Shown: positions 10,397 through 22,330 of the stretch, in pieces
Position numbering within the stretch: the first letter of the stretch is position 1
Layout: each line of letters opens with the position of its first letter
NCBI GenBank assembly: GCA_023512835.1
Contig: CM042085.1
Coordinates: forward strand, 8,168,062 to 8,232,061
Source of the DNA: Taxillus chinensis
Lineage: Eukaryota > Streptophyta > Magnoliopsida > Santalales > Loranthaceae
Length of the DNA: 64,000 nucleotides
Direction of reading: 5' to 3'
Made by a program: the position numbers and the translations under genes
The notes under the pieces: model-generated
What the model was told of the DNA's origin: nothing
Database searches by the model: none
The model's input: the letters and a program-made list of their open reading frames with translations, nothing else

Positions 10397-10759
10397 ATAT
10401 TAATAATAAATAACATCTATTAATAAATAACATATTAATAGTAAACCTTTAAACATAATAGATAAAGAAAAAAAGATTTCTTATTCAAACCTCTAAACAT
10501 ATTATAGTTTAAATTTATTATTTTTGAATATATAAAAATTTAAAATTATTGTAAACAAACATATAATCAACTTTATATATTATCATATGAGAAAAAAATT
10601 ATATACAATCATATACGAGAAGAAAGATTATTTATGTTTAATATAAATATATGAAATTTTATTGGTTATTTGTTGGTTGTGCTGTTATTAATTGGAAGCT
10701 TATTGTTTTATGAGAAACTTTTCTCATATTCCTTTTCCCATTTTTCACCTAGAGTCCAC

Positions 10760-12810
10760 TTCTTCTCACTCTACACCTATGCCTTTACTTGTCTTTGATC
10801 TTGATCTTGGGTCTCTTATACCATATCTTGTTCTTGATTGAACCTCTTATGAAATTACTGTATAAGACCATACCTTTCCCAATTTGCCATATGTCATACC
10901 TCCTTCCCCTATATCTATCTTTACCACCCTTCCTCCTTGCACTAGGAAATTACCTTCTTATCTTCATAATTTTCATGTCAATCTACTAGCCATAGTAGAC
11001 ATCCTCTTGCCACTTCCAATCATGCTTCCTAGTGTATATCATTGCACATGATGAGCCGACCACTTATCAACAAATTACTCGAGTTTCCTGCTGGCATGAG
11101 AGGTTATGTTTACCAAATTGCAGGTCCTTCCAGAAAATAAAACCTAACTTTATCATGTCTACCTACAAGCAAGAAAGTCATTGATTGTCAATGGGTCTAC
11201 AATATTAAATATCATTTTGATGGGACTTTTAAACATTACAAAGCTCGCCTAGCTGTTAAGGGATAGACTCGATTGAAGACCTTGATTACTTTAAGACTTT
11301 TTCCCCAGTTGCCAAACTCACTACAGTTTACACCTTATTAAATGTTGCAGCTATGAAATCTTGACAATTTCATCAACTGAATGTTTATAATGCTTTTTTA
11401 CACTATAATCTCGATTAATAAGTTTACATGTTGCTACCCTCTAGATATTTATCTCATCGTGATACTTGGGTTTGTCATCTTCATAAATCCCTTTATGGTT
11501 TGAAACAGGTCTTTCGTCAGTGATATGATAAGTTTTCCACCTTGCTTCTTTGCTTTAGCTTTCAACAATCACAAGTTAACACCTTCGATAATGTTATCAT
11601 TGCCAACAATGACCCTAATCGCACCACTGCTCTCAAAGCATACTTGGATTCTTGTTTTCACATCAAAGATCTTGAGTTCATTGAATACTTTTTTGGTTTA
11701 GATGTGACTCGCTCCCCTGGAAACATTGTTTTATCTTAGTGTAAATACACGGTAGACATTTTGCATAAAACTAGCCTACTTGCTTTTAAACATGTCACTT
11801 TTCCTATATAACATAATTACACTTTGGCTTCAAATGATAGTGCGCCCCTTGATGATCGTATTCTATAATGATGCTTAGTTAGGCACCTGATCTTAACCAT
11901 TACTTGTCCTGAACTTTTCTTCTCCGTCCATGTTTTGTTTTAGTTTATGCGTCAGCCTTGTCAAGGTCATTGGATAGCAACCATCTAAATATTATGGTAT
12001 CTCAAATCTTCTTCTAGCCAAGGGATATTTTTATCTTCCTCTTTTGATCTTACTCTTCATGCTTAATGCAACTCTGATTGGGCTATTTGCCCCTCACATG
12101 TCGCTCTCTAATAAGTTATTTGATCTTTCTTGGTCACTCTCCTATCTTTGGAAAGACAAAGAAACAAACGATAGTCTCTCGCTCCTCAAGTGAAGTGGAA
12201 TATTGCTCTATGGGTCATGGCTTACATTGCTTATAAGTAGGAATAGCAACAAGGCGAAACTAATAAGTGCGGCGGGTCAGGGTGGGGTCGAGGTGGGGTA
12301 GAGGCAACCAATACCCATGCCCACCCCATTGTCTATTCGGGTCAGGGAGGGTCAAGCTTGGATTACCATCCCTACTTATGAGCTTCTTTGGTTGCGTATA
12401 CTACTTTTCGATTTCACAGTTGTTCCCTCTATCCTAGCTTGTTTGTTTTATGATAATCGTGTTGCCCTTCATATTACTGCTAATATTATTCACCATGAAT
12501 GCACCAAATAAATTAGAGTCGTTTGTAATTTCATTCATGATTGTATCAAGACTAGTTTCATCTCCACTTCTCATGGTTTCCATCCATCTTCAACTTGCTA
12601 GCATCCTGACTAAGGCTCTTGGCCACCAACATTTTCATTTTCTTCTTGCCAAGTTAGGCATTCATAATCTCTATGCTTTAACTTGAGAGGGCATATTAGA
12701 CATAGTCAATCTTCTAGTTATGACTATTTCTTCCTAATTTATTTTCCTACGTAGGAGATTCGTTATTAGTTTTATGTTTAAATATCATCTATTATCAATA
12801 ATAATGGCAA
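10760..12810 (+). mobile_element. Degenerate Ty1/copia pol with 3' LTR start
   Basis: Broken frames on the plus strand follow copia polyprotein order. Near 11045-11090 is a DEPTTYQQ segment. At 11170-11260 is CQWVYNIKYHFDGTFKHYKA RLAVKG. At 11542-11739 is the reverse-transcriptase part with NDPNRTTALKAYL and FIEYFFGLDVTRS. At 12190-12230 is the RNase H SSSEVEY region, then YELLWLRILLFDF after an insertion, and finally ILTKALGHQHFHF and LAKLGIHNLYALT with its stop at 12684-12686. GAGAGGGCA after this resembles the polypurine tract before a 3' LTR beginning about 12693. Several stops and frameshifts show it is dead. It is old, and a younger element is nested in it. Confidence 0.85.
12230..12382. 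mobile_element. 137-bp hAT-like MITE nested in copia pol, with 8-bp TSD
   Basis: The element 12238-12374 starts TAGGAATAGCAAC and ends GATTACCATCCCTA (TAGGGATGGTAATC in reverse). It is flanked by CTTATAAG (12230-12237) and CTTATGAG (12375-12382), an 8-bp target duplication with one mismatch, as expected for hAT. It is GC-rich inside, with GGGTCAGGGTGGGG motifs. Removing it plus one duplication restores continuous copia sequence reading from the MAYIA segment into YELLWLR, which confirms the insertion. Confidence 0.85.
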
Positions 12811-14846
12811 GAAAAACTTTTTTAGCAAGAAAAAATCAACATGAAAAAGAAAATAATATTTTGTTACAATAGCAAAAAAGCTACTAATTCCCTTATTTGA
12901 TATGATACAAATGGGCTACCTAAATTTTATGGAAATAAAATTTTAAGCTAAATTTTGTCTAGGTATAGTTGTAAATAAGGTTATCAAACTCTCAATTTCA
13001 TTTAAAATCATTTTTGCTAGGTGAAATCGAAATGATAAAATCAAATAGTAAAATTGTGATTTTACCAAATTTAATATAATATGTAATCGATAAGAAATTG
13101 GGGCAAAATAAAAAAACAGATTACATCAGATATTATAGTTTACACATTACATTTTTCAGTTTATAGTTTATACATCAAGGCTACTTGAAAGTAAAAACAC
13201 AATTCAAATACGCCATGCACTCTCTGCAAATTACTAATTCAGTTTCAATTTAAACACAAGGCAAATACTAAAGAAACATAATTATCACTTATCAACTTAT
13301 TATATTTATCATGCACACCAAACGTATCAAATACACCACAATTACCACAGATTAAATCAAACAAACACGGCAAACACAATGCAAGAAGAAAAGGAAGAAT
13401 AGCTTCATGCATGTTGAGTTGTGAAACAATAAACAGGGGTAACAAGAGAGACAATAGGCCAATAGCGATTAGCTCACATCAAATACGCACAGTAAATAGA
13501 AGGACGAAGAAGAAAACCTCCATACCACGGTAGTGATATTCGGTGGCGGGCGGCGGCGGGGGGGGGCCCCGGGGGGGGGGGAAGAGCTGTCAATAGCGAT
13601 TAGCTGAGCATTTCGGGGCAAATACGCAACTCGTCAGACAATCGTGGACGGTGAAAAGTAAATATCAATATCACTACCGTGCTTAATTGATATCAAGTTT
13701 GGTTTGAGGTTTGCAAATTGATTAGCGTGCAAAAAATAAAATGAAAAATCAGAATTCTTCCCGTTGACTCGCTCACTTCTCTGTCTTTCCCTCCTTAATT
13801 TCGTGTCACACTCTTTCTGTTTCTGGAGACCGGCCTATATATATCTTTCTCCCTCACACACACTTGTTTTCTCACTCTCTTCCTCTCTTCTCAAGCTCTC
13901 CTCTTGCTTCTCCCTTCACATAATGCAGGAATTGAGCACGCACAGAGATCGAAGCCCCCTTCGATTAATCTTAATATATTATGTATATAATTAGGAAAAA
14001 AAATATCTAATTTGACTATTAATTAAAGTCTACAAAAAAAATATTATTGACTAAAAAAATACTCCGTTGCCATGTGATCAACGTTGGATCATCCTTCACC
14101 GCCTGCAGTACGTACCAACCTGCTAGACTGCACCTCCTGGCGAATCTGGTTCATCCTGCCAGTCGATACCGTGACTATCACTGTGCTCACCCTTGGTTTT
14201 TTTCATATGATCACACTAGTTTTTAAAATTAATATTTTATTAGAATAATCAATAAAATTTGTTGAGATATATATTATTTAAATTATAAATGTGGTGGGCA
14301 AATTTTATAAAATTTAATTCTGTATTAGCTAGGCTTTGTTTACGGGTAAGTCAGCAAACGAGTTGATTTCAATAGGACGCGCGCCCAATGGTCAACAGTC
14401 CATCGCTTGCATTACCGGGTACGTGGGGGCAGGGGAAGTCGGACAGGCAGGTGTCATCACCCGACAAGACAAGTTGAAAAAGAAACATTGATCATCGAAC
14501 CATAGAAATAGATGCTGATCAGCGACAACTAATTTTTTCCTAATTGAGCAGAGTAGTAATTGTCGGGAATATAATTTATTAAACATTTGATTCCACATTA
14601 TGTATTTATTGCATAGGAAGACCATCTATTAATTGTTTGATATACATTATATATATTAATCTCATGACGACGGTTGATTCTCAATTCCTCCTCTCCGACA
14701 GCTTAGCCCGAGTTAGGAGAGCCGTCAGATCTCGACAGTACCTTGATTTCGCTGCCATTCGATCGGTCAGCAGATATTTATATATTTATATATAATATAA
14801 TATTCATTCTACTTTTAGAAATTAAACCAAAATTAATTTTAAGTAA
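12811..14846. other. AT-rich spacer downstream of the LBD gene
   Basis: There is no supported gene. It contains a GC-rich homopolymer patch at 13545-13581 (G and C runs) flanked by a CACGGTAGTGATATT inverted repeat (about 13526 and 13665). A direct repeat, CAATAGCGATTAGCT, lies at about 13458 and 13591. TC-rich DNA occurs at 13765-13920. The end nearest 14846 probably contains the LBD 3' UTR. Confidence 0.4.
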
Positions 14847-16447
14847 TCACGTCCAGAGTGGCTCCCACAGCGATCCCGGATGGGTGTCGTCGAAGAAACC
14901 GCCGTTATTGGTGATCGGGAGGGTGTGGGGGCTGTCGAGAGGGGACGACTGGGCTTGAAACGGCGTCGTGGGCTGCGGGGACGACTGAGCCACCTTCACG
15001 CAGAGCAAGGCCGCGAGGTCGGCCTGCTGCCACTGCGCCGTCACCAGCTCCGCCCGAGCCTGCGCGAGTTGGGTCTGCAGCTCGCTGACTTGTTTCTGGA
15101 GGTGGCAGATCGCCCCCGCGCACCCGTAGACCGGGTCTCGAATCCTCGCGTTCGCCTCGTACACCATGCTGCTCACTGCGTCCGCTCTTTGCGACTCCGG
15201 TAGTTCCTGCGCGCCACACAAATATATACCATGTTAATATTACTGATTTATTAATGCAAACAAATTTTTCCAATTATAAATAATAGTATCAACTCTCATA
15301 ATGTTTTGGGTTTTAGCGAAACTGTAAAATATATATATATATATATATACACACACATATATCTTATATATATCCCTTGCAAAAAAAACCAAAAAAAAAA
15401 AAGAAGAAGAAGAGAAGATTTGCATGGGCAATATATATGTATATATATAAGTATTAGTAATGAAAGAATTATTAATAGTAACGGATCGGAGTATTGTACA
15501 TATGTATTTTGTTTGGCTAGTGTATTAGTTACGTGCACGCTTCGTGTTCCACGTGTAGTGTGAGCAGATCAATAAATGTAATTAGTTGACCGGAAATGGG
15601 AAATGAGACCAGAGGCCATCCAGGGTACAAACATATCATTCTCCCTCTTATTTTGGGTGAAGATGCTTTTTAGAAAAGAAGTTGACATGCTCACAGTGTA
15701 TGGTAGATCCAAGTTTTAATTTCTCTCATAAAAATAAATAATAATTTTCGAAATTTATTTATTTATTTATTCGACCGCCTAATTCAACACGGCAAGTGAC
15801 GGGAAACCACATTCTGTGCTATGCTACGTACCTAGCTCGGTGCGAGTTGAAAGGACAACAAATGAGGTCCAAGACGGATATGGGATTTGAAAATAAGAGA
15901 ATTTTTTTTCTATATGTACGAATCATATATATCCTTTGGAAGAATGATACTTGTATACGTAACAAAACACAAACCTTATTCAAACTATGGTAGTTCTATC
16001 ATCAAAAAGGCTTTAGTTTTATTCAAATTAAGTACTAGTTTTTATTTTTTTTTGGGTTTTTGTAACAAAGAACTTTAGGAGCATATATATATATATAGTT
16101 TATCAAGTATAATAAAAGTTGGGGTCCGTAGACGAAGTTCAGAGGTGTTGCGTTATTACCCGCAAGAACTTGTTAATGTTACTCGCACCAAAAACGCGAT
16201 GAGCAATGGTGAACTTGTAAGGGTCGTTGGGTGGGAAGTATGGTGCCAAGACACATTTCTCGCCGCATCTCCGCCGTAGGATTTTGCACGCCGCACAGGG
16301 ACTTGCCACCACCGGGCTCACCAACGATGCCGCCGGAGGAGGAGATGACGGGGACAGTGAACGAGCCGACGGAGATGACAGGGAAGTGGTGGTGGCCGGG
16401 GACCGGGGGGTCATCGCTGTCGCGTAGTGATCACTACACTCCGCCAT
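14847..16447 (-). CDS. LOB-domain (LBD/AS2-like) class I transcription factor, LBD1/LBD11-like
   Basis: Two exons, 16447-16160 and 15206-14847, join in phase 0 across a 953-bp GT-AG intron to give 215 aa. A Ser/Pro-rich leader of 50 residues precedes the zinc-finger-like C block CAACKILRRRCGEKC (Cys51, 54, 61, 65). Next come APYFPPNDPYKFTIAHRVFGASN (GAS block), the intron after KFLR, then ELPESQRADAV with the invariant Pro-containing DPVYGCAG. A leucine-zipper-like L-x6-L-x3-L-x6-L lies in LQKQVSELQTQLAQARAEL, which marks class I. The tail ends LWEPLWT, as in LBD1/LBD11 proteins. LBD proteins are nuclear plant-specific regulators of organ boundary, root and vascular development. The intron position after the GAS block is the conserved one. 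The open frame running antisense across exon 2 is a GC-rich shadow. Confidence 0.93.
15328..15366. repeat. TA-rich microsatellite in the LBD intron
   Basis: (AT)n followed by ACACACATAT within the intron; A-rich and GAA-rich runs follow. Confidence 0.8.
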
Positions 16448-18545
16448 CTGAGAAATTTAAGGAAACTAATTAAGAAGTGGGAAAAAAAAAAAAAAAAAGA
16501 TGGAGATGGAGTCAATGTTGTTTTTCTAGGAAGAAGAGAGGATGTATGTGGGTTTGGGCTTTGAGGATTGAAAGGGTGTGTGGGGATGTATTAATAAAGG
16601 GTGGGGGCAGGCAGAGTTCGGAGGGCCTGCGTCATGATGTTGTGCGGTGACGTTATTATTAATTTTTTAAAAATTAACCACTATTATTATTTTTTTCTTC
16701 TAATATTGGGTTTGGTTTAAGTGGCTGCGGCTATCTCCCGTTTTCTTTTAGACCCGTTAGGTTGGGGATATATGGCTTGTTCTGTGAGAGTGAAAGCTCA
16801 TGTATTGAAAAATCGTTTTTTGTTGGCTTTGTTTGAAATTGGATTAACAACTTTTGTTTGTTCTGTAGGCGGAAAAATGAAACCCACTAAGGCCAAGTTG
16901 CCCACAGTGTTTAAGCGTATATCTGGAGTGACATTATTTGAAACACGGTTTGAGTTTATTCAAATTTATGGTAAAGTTGTTCATTGATAACAATAATAAT
17001 AAATTAACCATGGTGGTACTTAAGCTAGCGTGACACAATTATTTGTTTTTCTGAGGGACAATTAATGTAACATTTGTGATAAATTAGAGCAGAGCAAGTA
17101 GGAATAATATTCCTATGTATCACACTCACTATATATAGTCTTATGGGAGAAAAGAAGGAATAAACTCGGATTTGATTACAATATAATTATCAATTAAATA
17201 AAACATGTTTCTTTTTTTCCATATTGGGTGTACTGTCGGTCAAACGGTTTTTTTTTCTCTATTTTTATTATTATCTATCTATATTGTATAGCTACATTAT
17301 TATTATTATTATTTTAAAAAATACCTGGTAGAGTAATAGTTTTGAAATCCGAGTTGCAGTTGCCTAACATTCCATTAATACCCCCCGTGGAAAATTTATG
17401 TTGACCAAATTAAGCAATCACACAAAGTCATAGGTAAACTGGCGGGCTTGGAAGATACTGCCTAAGTTTCCAACGTAATAGGATTTTAGTACTGAAAGTT
17501 CAATTCACCGAATCACTGTTCATTCTAATAATTGAAATTTTGTTTGCAGGTATAATTAATTAATTTGCATATAAACATTCTCTTTCTGTTTTTTTTTAAA
17601 TAATATCAATACAATAATAAGTTTATTTATATGAAACATTACTCACAACAATCATACACTGATGTATAGTCAAATTTTTTTAAAGCCTAGCTTGTGCATA
17701 TAATCTCTTACCAAGTCAGGTAACAATAAAATCTACTAAAATATCCATAATTTTTATTGGGCTTCAATATGTTGGCTATTCATTCACTAACTTAGATGCA
17801 AGACATCCATGCATGACCAGAACAATGAGAGCTAGTACAAACTAACATGTCATTCATCTCAAAATGGATGGCTTAAAATAATTGCAAACCTCACTAAATT
17901 TAAAAATAAACCATAAGGCATATAAGTACATTCATCATAGTCAATGATTTGAAGTTAAATCAAAATAATAACTAGAACACACTAACATTTGAAGTTTTTT
18001 CATTAAAAACGTTAAATTTTACAACAATACTATGTGTATGTATATCCAAATCCCAAACAAGAAAGTATCACGAATTCATCCACATAAACACCATACATAG
18101 CTAATTAGTTATGATATCACTTGTCACGTTGGTAATTTACTAACTATATAATAAAATAATGTAACTCGTTTCCCTTCAAATTGGTTTTCTCCCAAAATGA
18201 ATATAGATTATATAAATATTATTATTTCTCATTTGTACTCTCTTATGACCCAAAACTAATATCACTTATTGGATAGTGTCATGATTTAAGTCTGCTGGCA
18301 CTACCAGCATGTTTTATCTGTTTTAAATTCGTCACATCGACTTACACCCCTTCAAAATAGATTATAACAATAGAGCCTTATTTTTTTCTTATTAATGCCT
18401 TTACCTTTCTTTTCTTTGGGCAAACATATCAAGCATAAATTATCTCACCGAATTAAATATGTTAAAATTGTCAATTAAAAAATATACAACTTAATAAATA
18501 TATTCCAACAAGTTATAAATTTCAAATTATGCTCTAAATTAAAAG
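16448..18545. other. LBD promoter side and AT-rich desert
   Basis: The first 150 bases upstream of the LBD ATG hold a purine run (A18) and probably the leader. An 88-codon plus-strand frame at 16721-16987 is not recognisable and is not called. The rest is AT-rich with no gene, array or RNA gene seen. Confidence 0.4.
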
Positions 18546-19271
18546 TAGGCAACGGATATCTGCACTCACTATTCGCTCTGTCCCCGCTATGTGGGGCTGG
18601 TTACTCCATCCAAACAAGAGTAGGGTGTGATTTTTAAACTTGACACCCCGCTCAAGTGGAGACGATGAGTGATAATAGGTAGCGGAGTATCCCGCTCCCA
18701 CTCCAGCCTAATTTTAATAATTTTTATTTATAATTTTATAATTTTTCAAATATTACTATGTAATTATTGTTTATGATTTTTGATATTTTTTGGTTAAAAA
18801 TGATGTAAAAAATTGATTTAAAATAAAATTATTCATATGGATAGATCTAATAAAAAACGATAGCAATATACGGACAGATGGAATCTCATTCGTAAAACAT
18901 TAAAGAACGGAATATCCTGCCCCGCCAACAAATGGAACGAGGTACAATTTTAAAATTTGATCTACCGCCTATGTGGAGGTAAGAGACGGTAATAGGTTAA
19001 TTCCGCCCCCGATATGACTCAAATTACCCCATTAATGGCTTCATGGAGCCTCTAAAAGATAAGTTTCTCTTAAGAGAGATCAATAGAGACCGATAGCAGG
19101 TAACGGACAAATAAAGGCTCCCCCACCAATCCCACCATAGGATGGGATATGTCGCCTCGCCTACACATAAGACGAGATACAGTTTTAAAATTTTACTATC
19201 CGCCTAGGCAAGAGCGAGGTACGGTAATAACTATGTAGACTTTGTTCCCACTATAGCAGATAGTATCCCTA
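18546..19271. mobile_element. 726-bp hAT-like non-autonomous element
   Basis: The left end TAGGCAACGGATATCTGC and the reversed right end TAGGGATACTATCTGC form imperfect inverted termini of the TAGGGAT type. Internally it alternates GC-richer blocks (CCGCTC, GTAATAGGT, ACGGTAATA motifs repeated at least three times) with AT-rich DNA. No coding capacity. No clear 8-bp duplication was found. A diverged relative lies at 23672-24080. Confidence 0.6.
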
Positions 19272-19693
19272 ATCTAAATGCAAATGCATTAAAAATATAT
19301 TGTTTTAATATTTTTACGCCAAAACTATGCTATTTTATTACATAATTCTGATAAAAATTACAAATATATTTTGGGTGTACTAGTTATTAGGATCCAAACC
19401 GAAAAAATTTTTCCTTTCAAAAGAATTAGGATCCTATGCTGTAACAGTAGAAATACTGTACGTTTTATGTTATTTCACTTCAAAATAATATCATATTACC
19501 ATGCATCCTTAAAAAAAAAAACAATATTATTTTGCTGTACAACCTTCATACACAGGTAAAGCAGCAGAGAATCTTGTTCCTCCCAAACACTCATTTTGCC
19601 GACGACGCGGATCTTCTGTAGCAGTTCCCTGCTGTAAGTAAAACCGACGACGTTTTGTTTCTTTTCTTTTCTCTTTTTCTTTTTTCGCTCATT

Positions 19694-20045
19694 TTGCCGT
19701 GTATCCTTCCTGTCTCTTCATACGCATCTTCTTGGGATCTGACGACGGCGAAGAACAAGAACATCTGCAGGAACTGCTTCTGTCCATGTCGGATGCGTTG
19801 TCCCGTTAGCTGTCGTCCACCGCCGGCCGGTCGGAGCAATTAATGAAGCTGCAGATGCCGGGGACCCCATCGAGAGACGTACGTGCTCCAGTCGCCGGCC
19901 GACTGCCCCTTCCAGATCCCGTTCTTGTTCTTGTCGGATGCGTTGTCCCGTTCTTGTTCTTGTTCTTGTTCTTGTTCTTGTTCGTCACCGTCGTCAGATC
20001 CCGAGAACATGCATGCCTATGAAGAGGCACAGGAAGGATATAAAT
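19694..20045. repeat. Inverted duplication with (GTTCTT)n tract
   Basis: The arm 19700-19766 (TATCCTTCCTGT, TTCATACGCAT, GGGATCTGACGACGG, GAACAAGAAC in order) is repeated in inverted orientation at about 19965-20042 with small indels. It encloses about 200 bp. The right part includes a hexanucleotide GTTCTT run (about 19921-19982). A direct repeat, GTCGGATGCGTTGTCCCGTT, occurs at about 19788 and 19934. Transcripts across it would fold into a long imperfect hairpin. The arms may derive from a host gene, which I cannot identify. Open frames here (Asn-Lys repeats) come from the hexamer and are not called as genes. Confidence 0.7.
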
Positions 20046-21140
20046 GAGGGAGAAAAATCGAAACAGAACGTCTGTTGTCGTAGCTTGTACATATATACGT
20101 AGAGGATCCGCGTCCTCGATCGGACAAGTATATATGTTAGCGCAGCAAATTTGTACACCGCGTCCTAGGTTGATATATATAAATGGAACGACATGACATG
20201 CATGCGAGTGAATTTCTCATAGATTTCTCATAGATTGACGATCAATGAATTAGAGCAACAGATTGTATTTTCATACTGAAAGCTCAGTTAAATTATTCGG
20301 TTTGAAATATTCTACTGGTTTAATTGGTCGATCGATCGATCGGTTTTCGGTTTTTTAAGTGTCACCCGGCCGGCCCCTACACTACACTACGCACCGGTCA
20401 ATGGGTCACCCCGCTGCCCACCGCTGTGACAGCGCAAGCTTTCTACTCTAACCGCCACAATTTAATGGGGTTGAGATTTATGACAACTACACGATGGACG
20501 GGAATCGCACTTGTGGGTCAGGGTTGGGTGAGCAGCTTGGTCTCCTCGCGGCCCTCGCCCTGCACATGAAACAAATCGCATTATAATAAGTCTCCATAAG
20601 CTGCCTTGACTGAGAAAGACACGCAATTGTTTTTATATTTCAATCTGTACCTCCTATATATTATTTACAATTTATTTTTAAAAGCAAAACAAACCAACTA
20701 TATATATATATATATATATATATGTATACATTCATTAAAAAAATGAAGATGATGTGTATTTAATTCCGTCAAAAATAAAATAGCTAGCGTTTTTGTTGAC
20801 TAAAAATTAATTTAATATTGACTGCTTCTCGCAAGCTATCAAACATCACATAATAAAGCGATCATTTTTTAGAAACTATTTTTGGTGAAACAAAGGATTT
20901 AAACTGTTTCATGGAACATCGGTGCCATAACATGGGTCATGGGATACATTATTAAATATATAGTCTATGAGGATCGAGATTGGATGAGTCTAGTTTTGCA
21001 TATTATTTTAGAGCTTTTTACTCAGTTTTAATGGTTATTTGTAGGGCTACTAGGCTTCCATTGCTTTGGTCTATGCAGATAGCTTAGAAGGTCAAGTTGG
21101 ATCTTTGATTTGAGATTTGATTAAATCAAACAAACAAATG
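20046..21140. other. Spacer without a supported gene
   Basis: AT-rich with a (TA)n run at 20699-20722. A short minus-strand stretch near 20524-20563 (acceptor, GEGREETKLLTQP, stop) could be an isolated terminal exon but has no visible partner exons. No family match. Confidence 0.3.
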
Positions 21141-21317
21141 TGTTGGAAAGTTGTCTCACATGGAATGGAAGAAAGTGGAGGAAGCCAAAGAGTTTGTAAG
21201 GGGAAGCAGACCTAGAAATATTACAACGTGTTTTAAAGCCGTGCATGCCGATGTGACGAGGCCAAATCGGATAATATTGTGATATGTGTAGACTTGTGCC
21301 TTGGTCCGAACCTAATA
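21141..21317. mobile_element. Copy 1 of a ~176-bp short element family
   Basis: It starts TGTTGGAAAGTTGTCTCACA and ends TTGGTCCGAACCTAATA. Most of its length aligns with the reverse complement of 35116-35290: CGTGTTTTAAAGCCGTGCATG, CGATGTGACGAG, CGGATAATATTGTGAT. The ends form short inverted repeats of the TGTTRGGA type. It could be a MITE or a minimal solo LTR. Confidence 0.65.
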
Positions 21318-21396
21318 ATATATTGAATTAGAATGATTAATTACTTTAAATTAGAAAGAGCAGTTCAAATTAGAATGAGGTCATTCGAATAGATTT

Positions 21397-21990
21397 TTAG
21401 AGTATTTTCAATCTTTCTTAATTAAAGTGAGTAGCTAAAGTTATATTTATCTTGCTATAGTACCATTTTAGTTAATGTTACTCCAATCTTATATTATTTA
21501 TATTTTTGTTTAACTTTTTTCCCAAACCATCCTATCTCAACCCAATCAAAGCCTTCTTATGAACGATCTGTGCGTCGGTGCAGCTCCTCCACGCACTCGG
21601 GGTTGCAAACCACATCGTCTCCGTCATGCACTATCGGCAGTGGACAACGACGACGACGATGCCATAGATCTGGGCGGCGATGAGAGGTGGGCTGCAATGA
21701 GGGGAGACACAGGGGGGAGGGGGAGAGGGAGACGCAAGAGCCGGGTGGTGTAGCTGAGGGAGGGGGAAGCGTTTGCGGTGGAGAGAGCTACATTGGGGGT
21801 GGCGCAAGATAAGAAGGTACTGTGTTGAAAATTTGTTTGCTTTGCTGAGTTGTCGTCAAGAGCTAAAGTTATATTTAGCTTTTTTTTTTTTTTTTGCTTT
21901 TACTAATTATTTACCTAATGCATTGGAAACGATATTTAGTTTAATATTACTATTGCTATTGCTTTTCCTAATAGATTAGAGATGCTCTTA
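21397..21990. mobile_element. 588-bp PIF/Harbinger-like element with TTA duplications
   Basis: The element 21400-21987 starts GAGTATTTTCAATC and ends AGAGATGCTC (GAGCATCTCTAATC in reverse). It is bounded by TTA on both sides (21397-21399, 21988-21990). GAGCATCTCCAA-type ends and 3-bp TTA/TAA duplications are typical of PIF/Harbinger-derived plant elements. A GC-rich insert at 21559-21830 holds short frames, possibly a captured host exon fragment, but no transposase. Confidence 0.6.
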
Positions 21991-22330
21991 ATGACTAACA
22001 AAGATAGAAACCTACCAATTCTTTATTTAATTTGGTGCATAAGTTTTTTGATCAATTTAATTTGGTGCATCAGTTTGTTGGAAATAGACATGTATAGATC
22101 ACATTGCATGTAATTTCTACGGTATGCATCCATGATTGATCTATGTCATTTGGTTATGGTATTGTATGTGACCATTGATGGGTTTAGTCACGCTAAATGT
22201 GACGAAAATCTCTTTGATCCTATAGCATCATAATTAATGGATGAGTTTGTTTAGATACTCTAAGGTTAAGATAGCAACATTTTGAAGCTCATAAAGTTAT
22301 GCACATTTATATATAGTTACGTATATGGCC

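Noticed and set aside
14880..15203. 107-codon plus-strand frame over the LBD second exon
   Set aside because: It is an antisense shadow of the GC-rich LBD exon, whose minus-strand reading matches the LOB domain exactly.
16721..16987. 88-codon frame upstream of the LBD gene
   Set aside because: No domain, AT-rich context and no splice or leader signals that would support it.
19806..20030. 74-codon frame with NKNKNK repeats
   Set aside because: The repeat is the translation of the GTTCTT hexamer tract within the inverted duplication.
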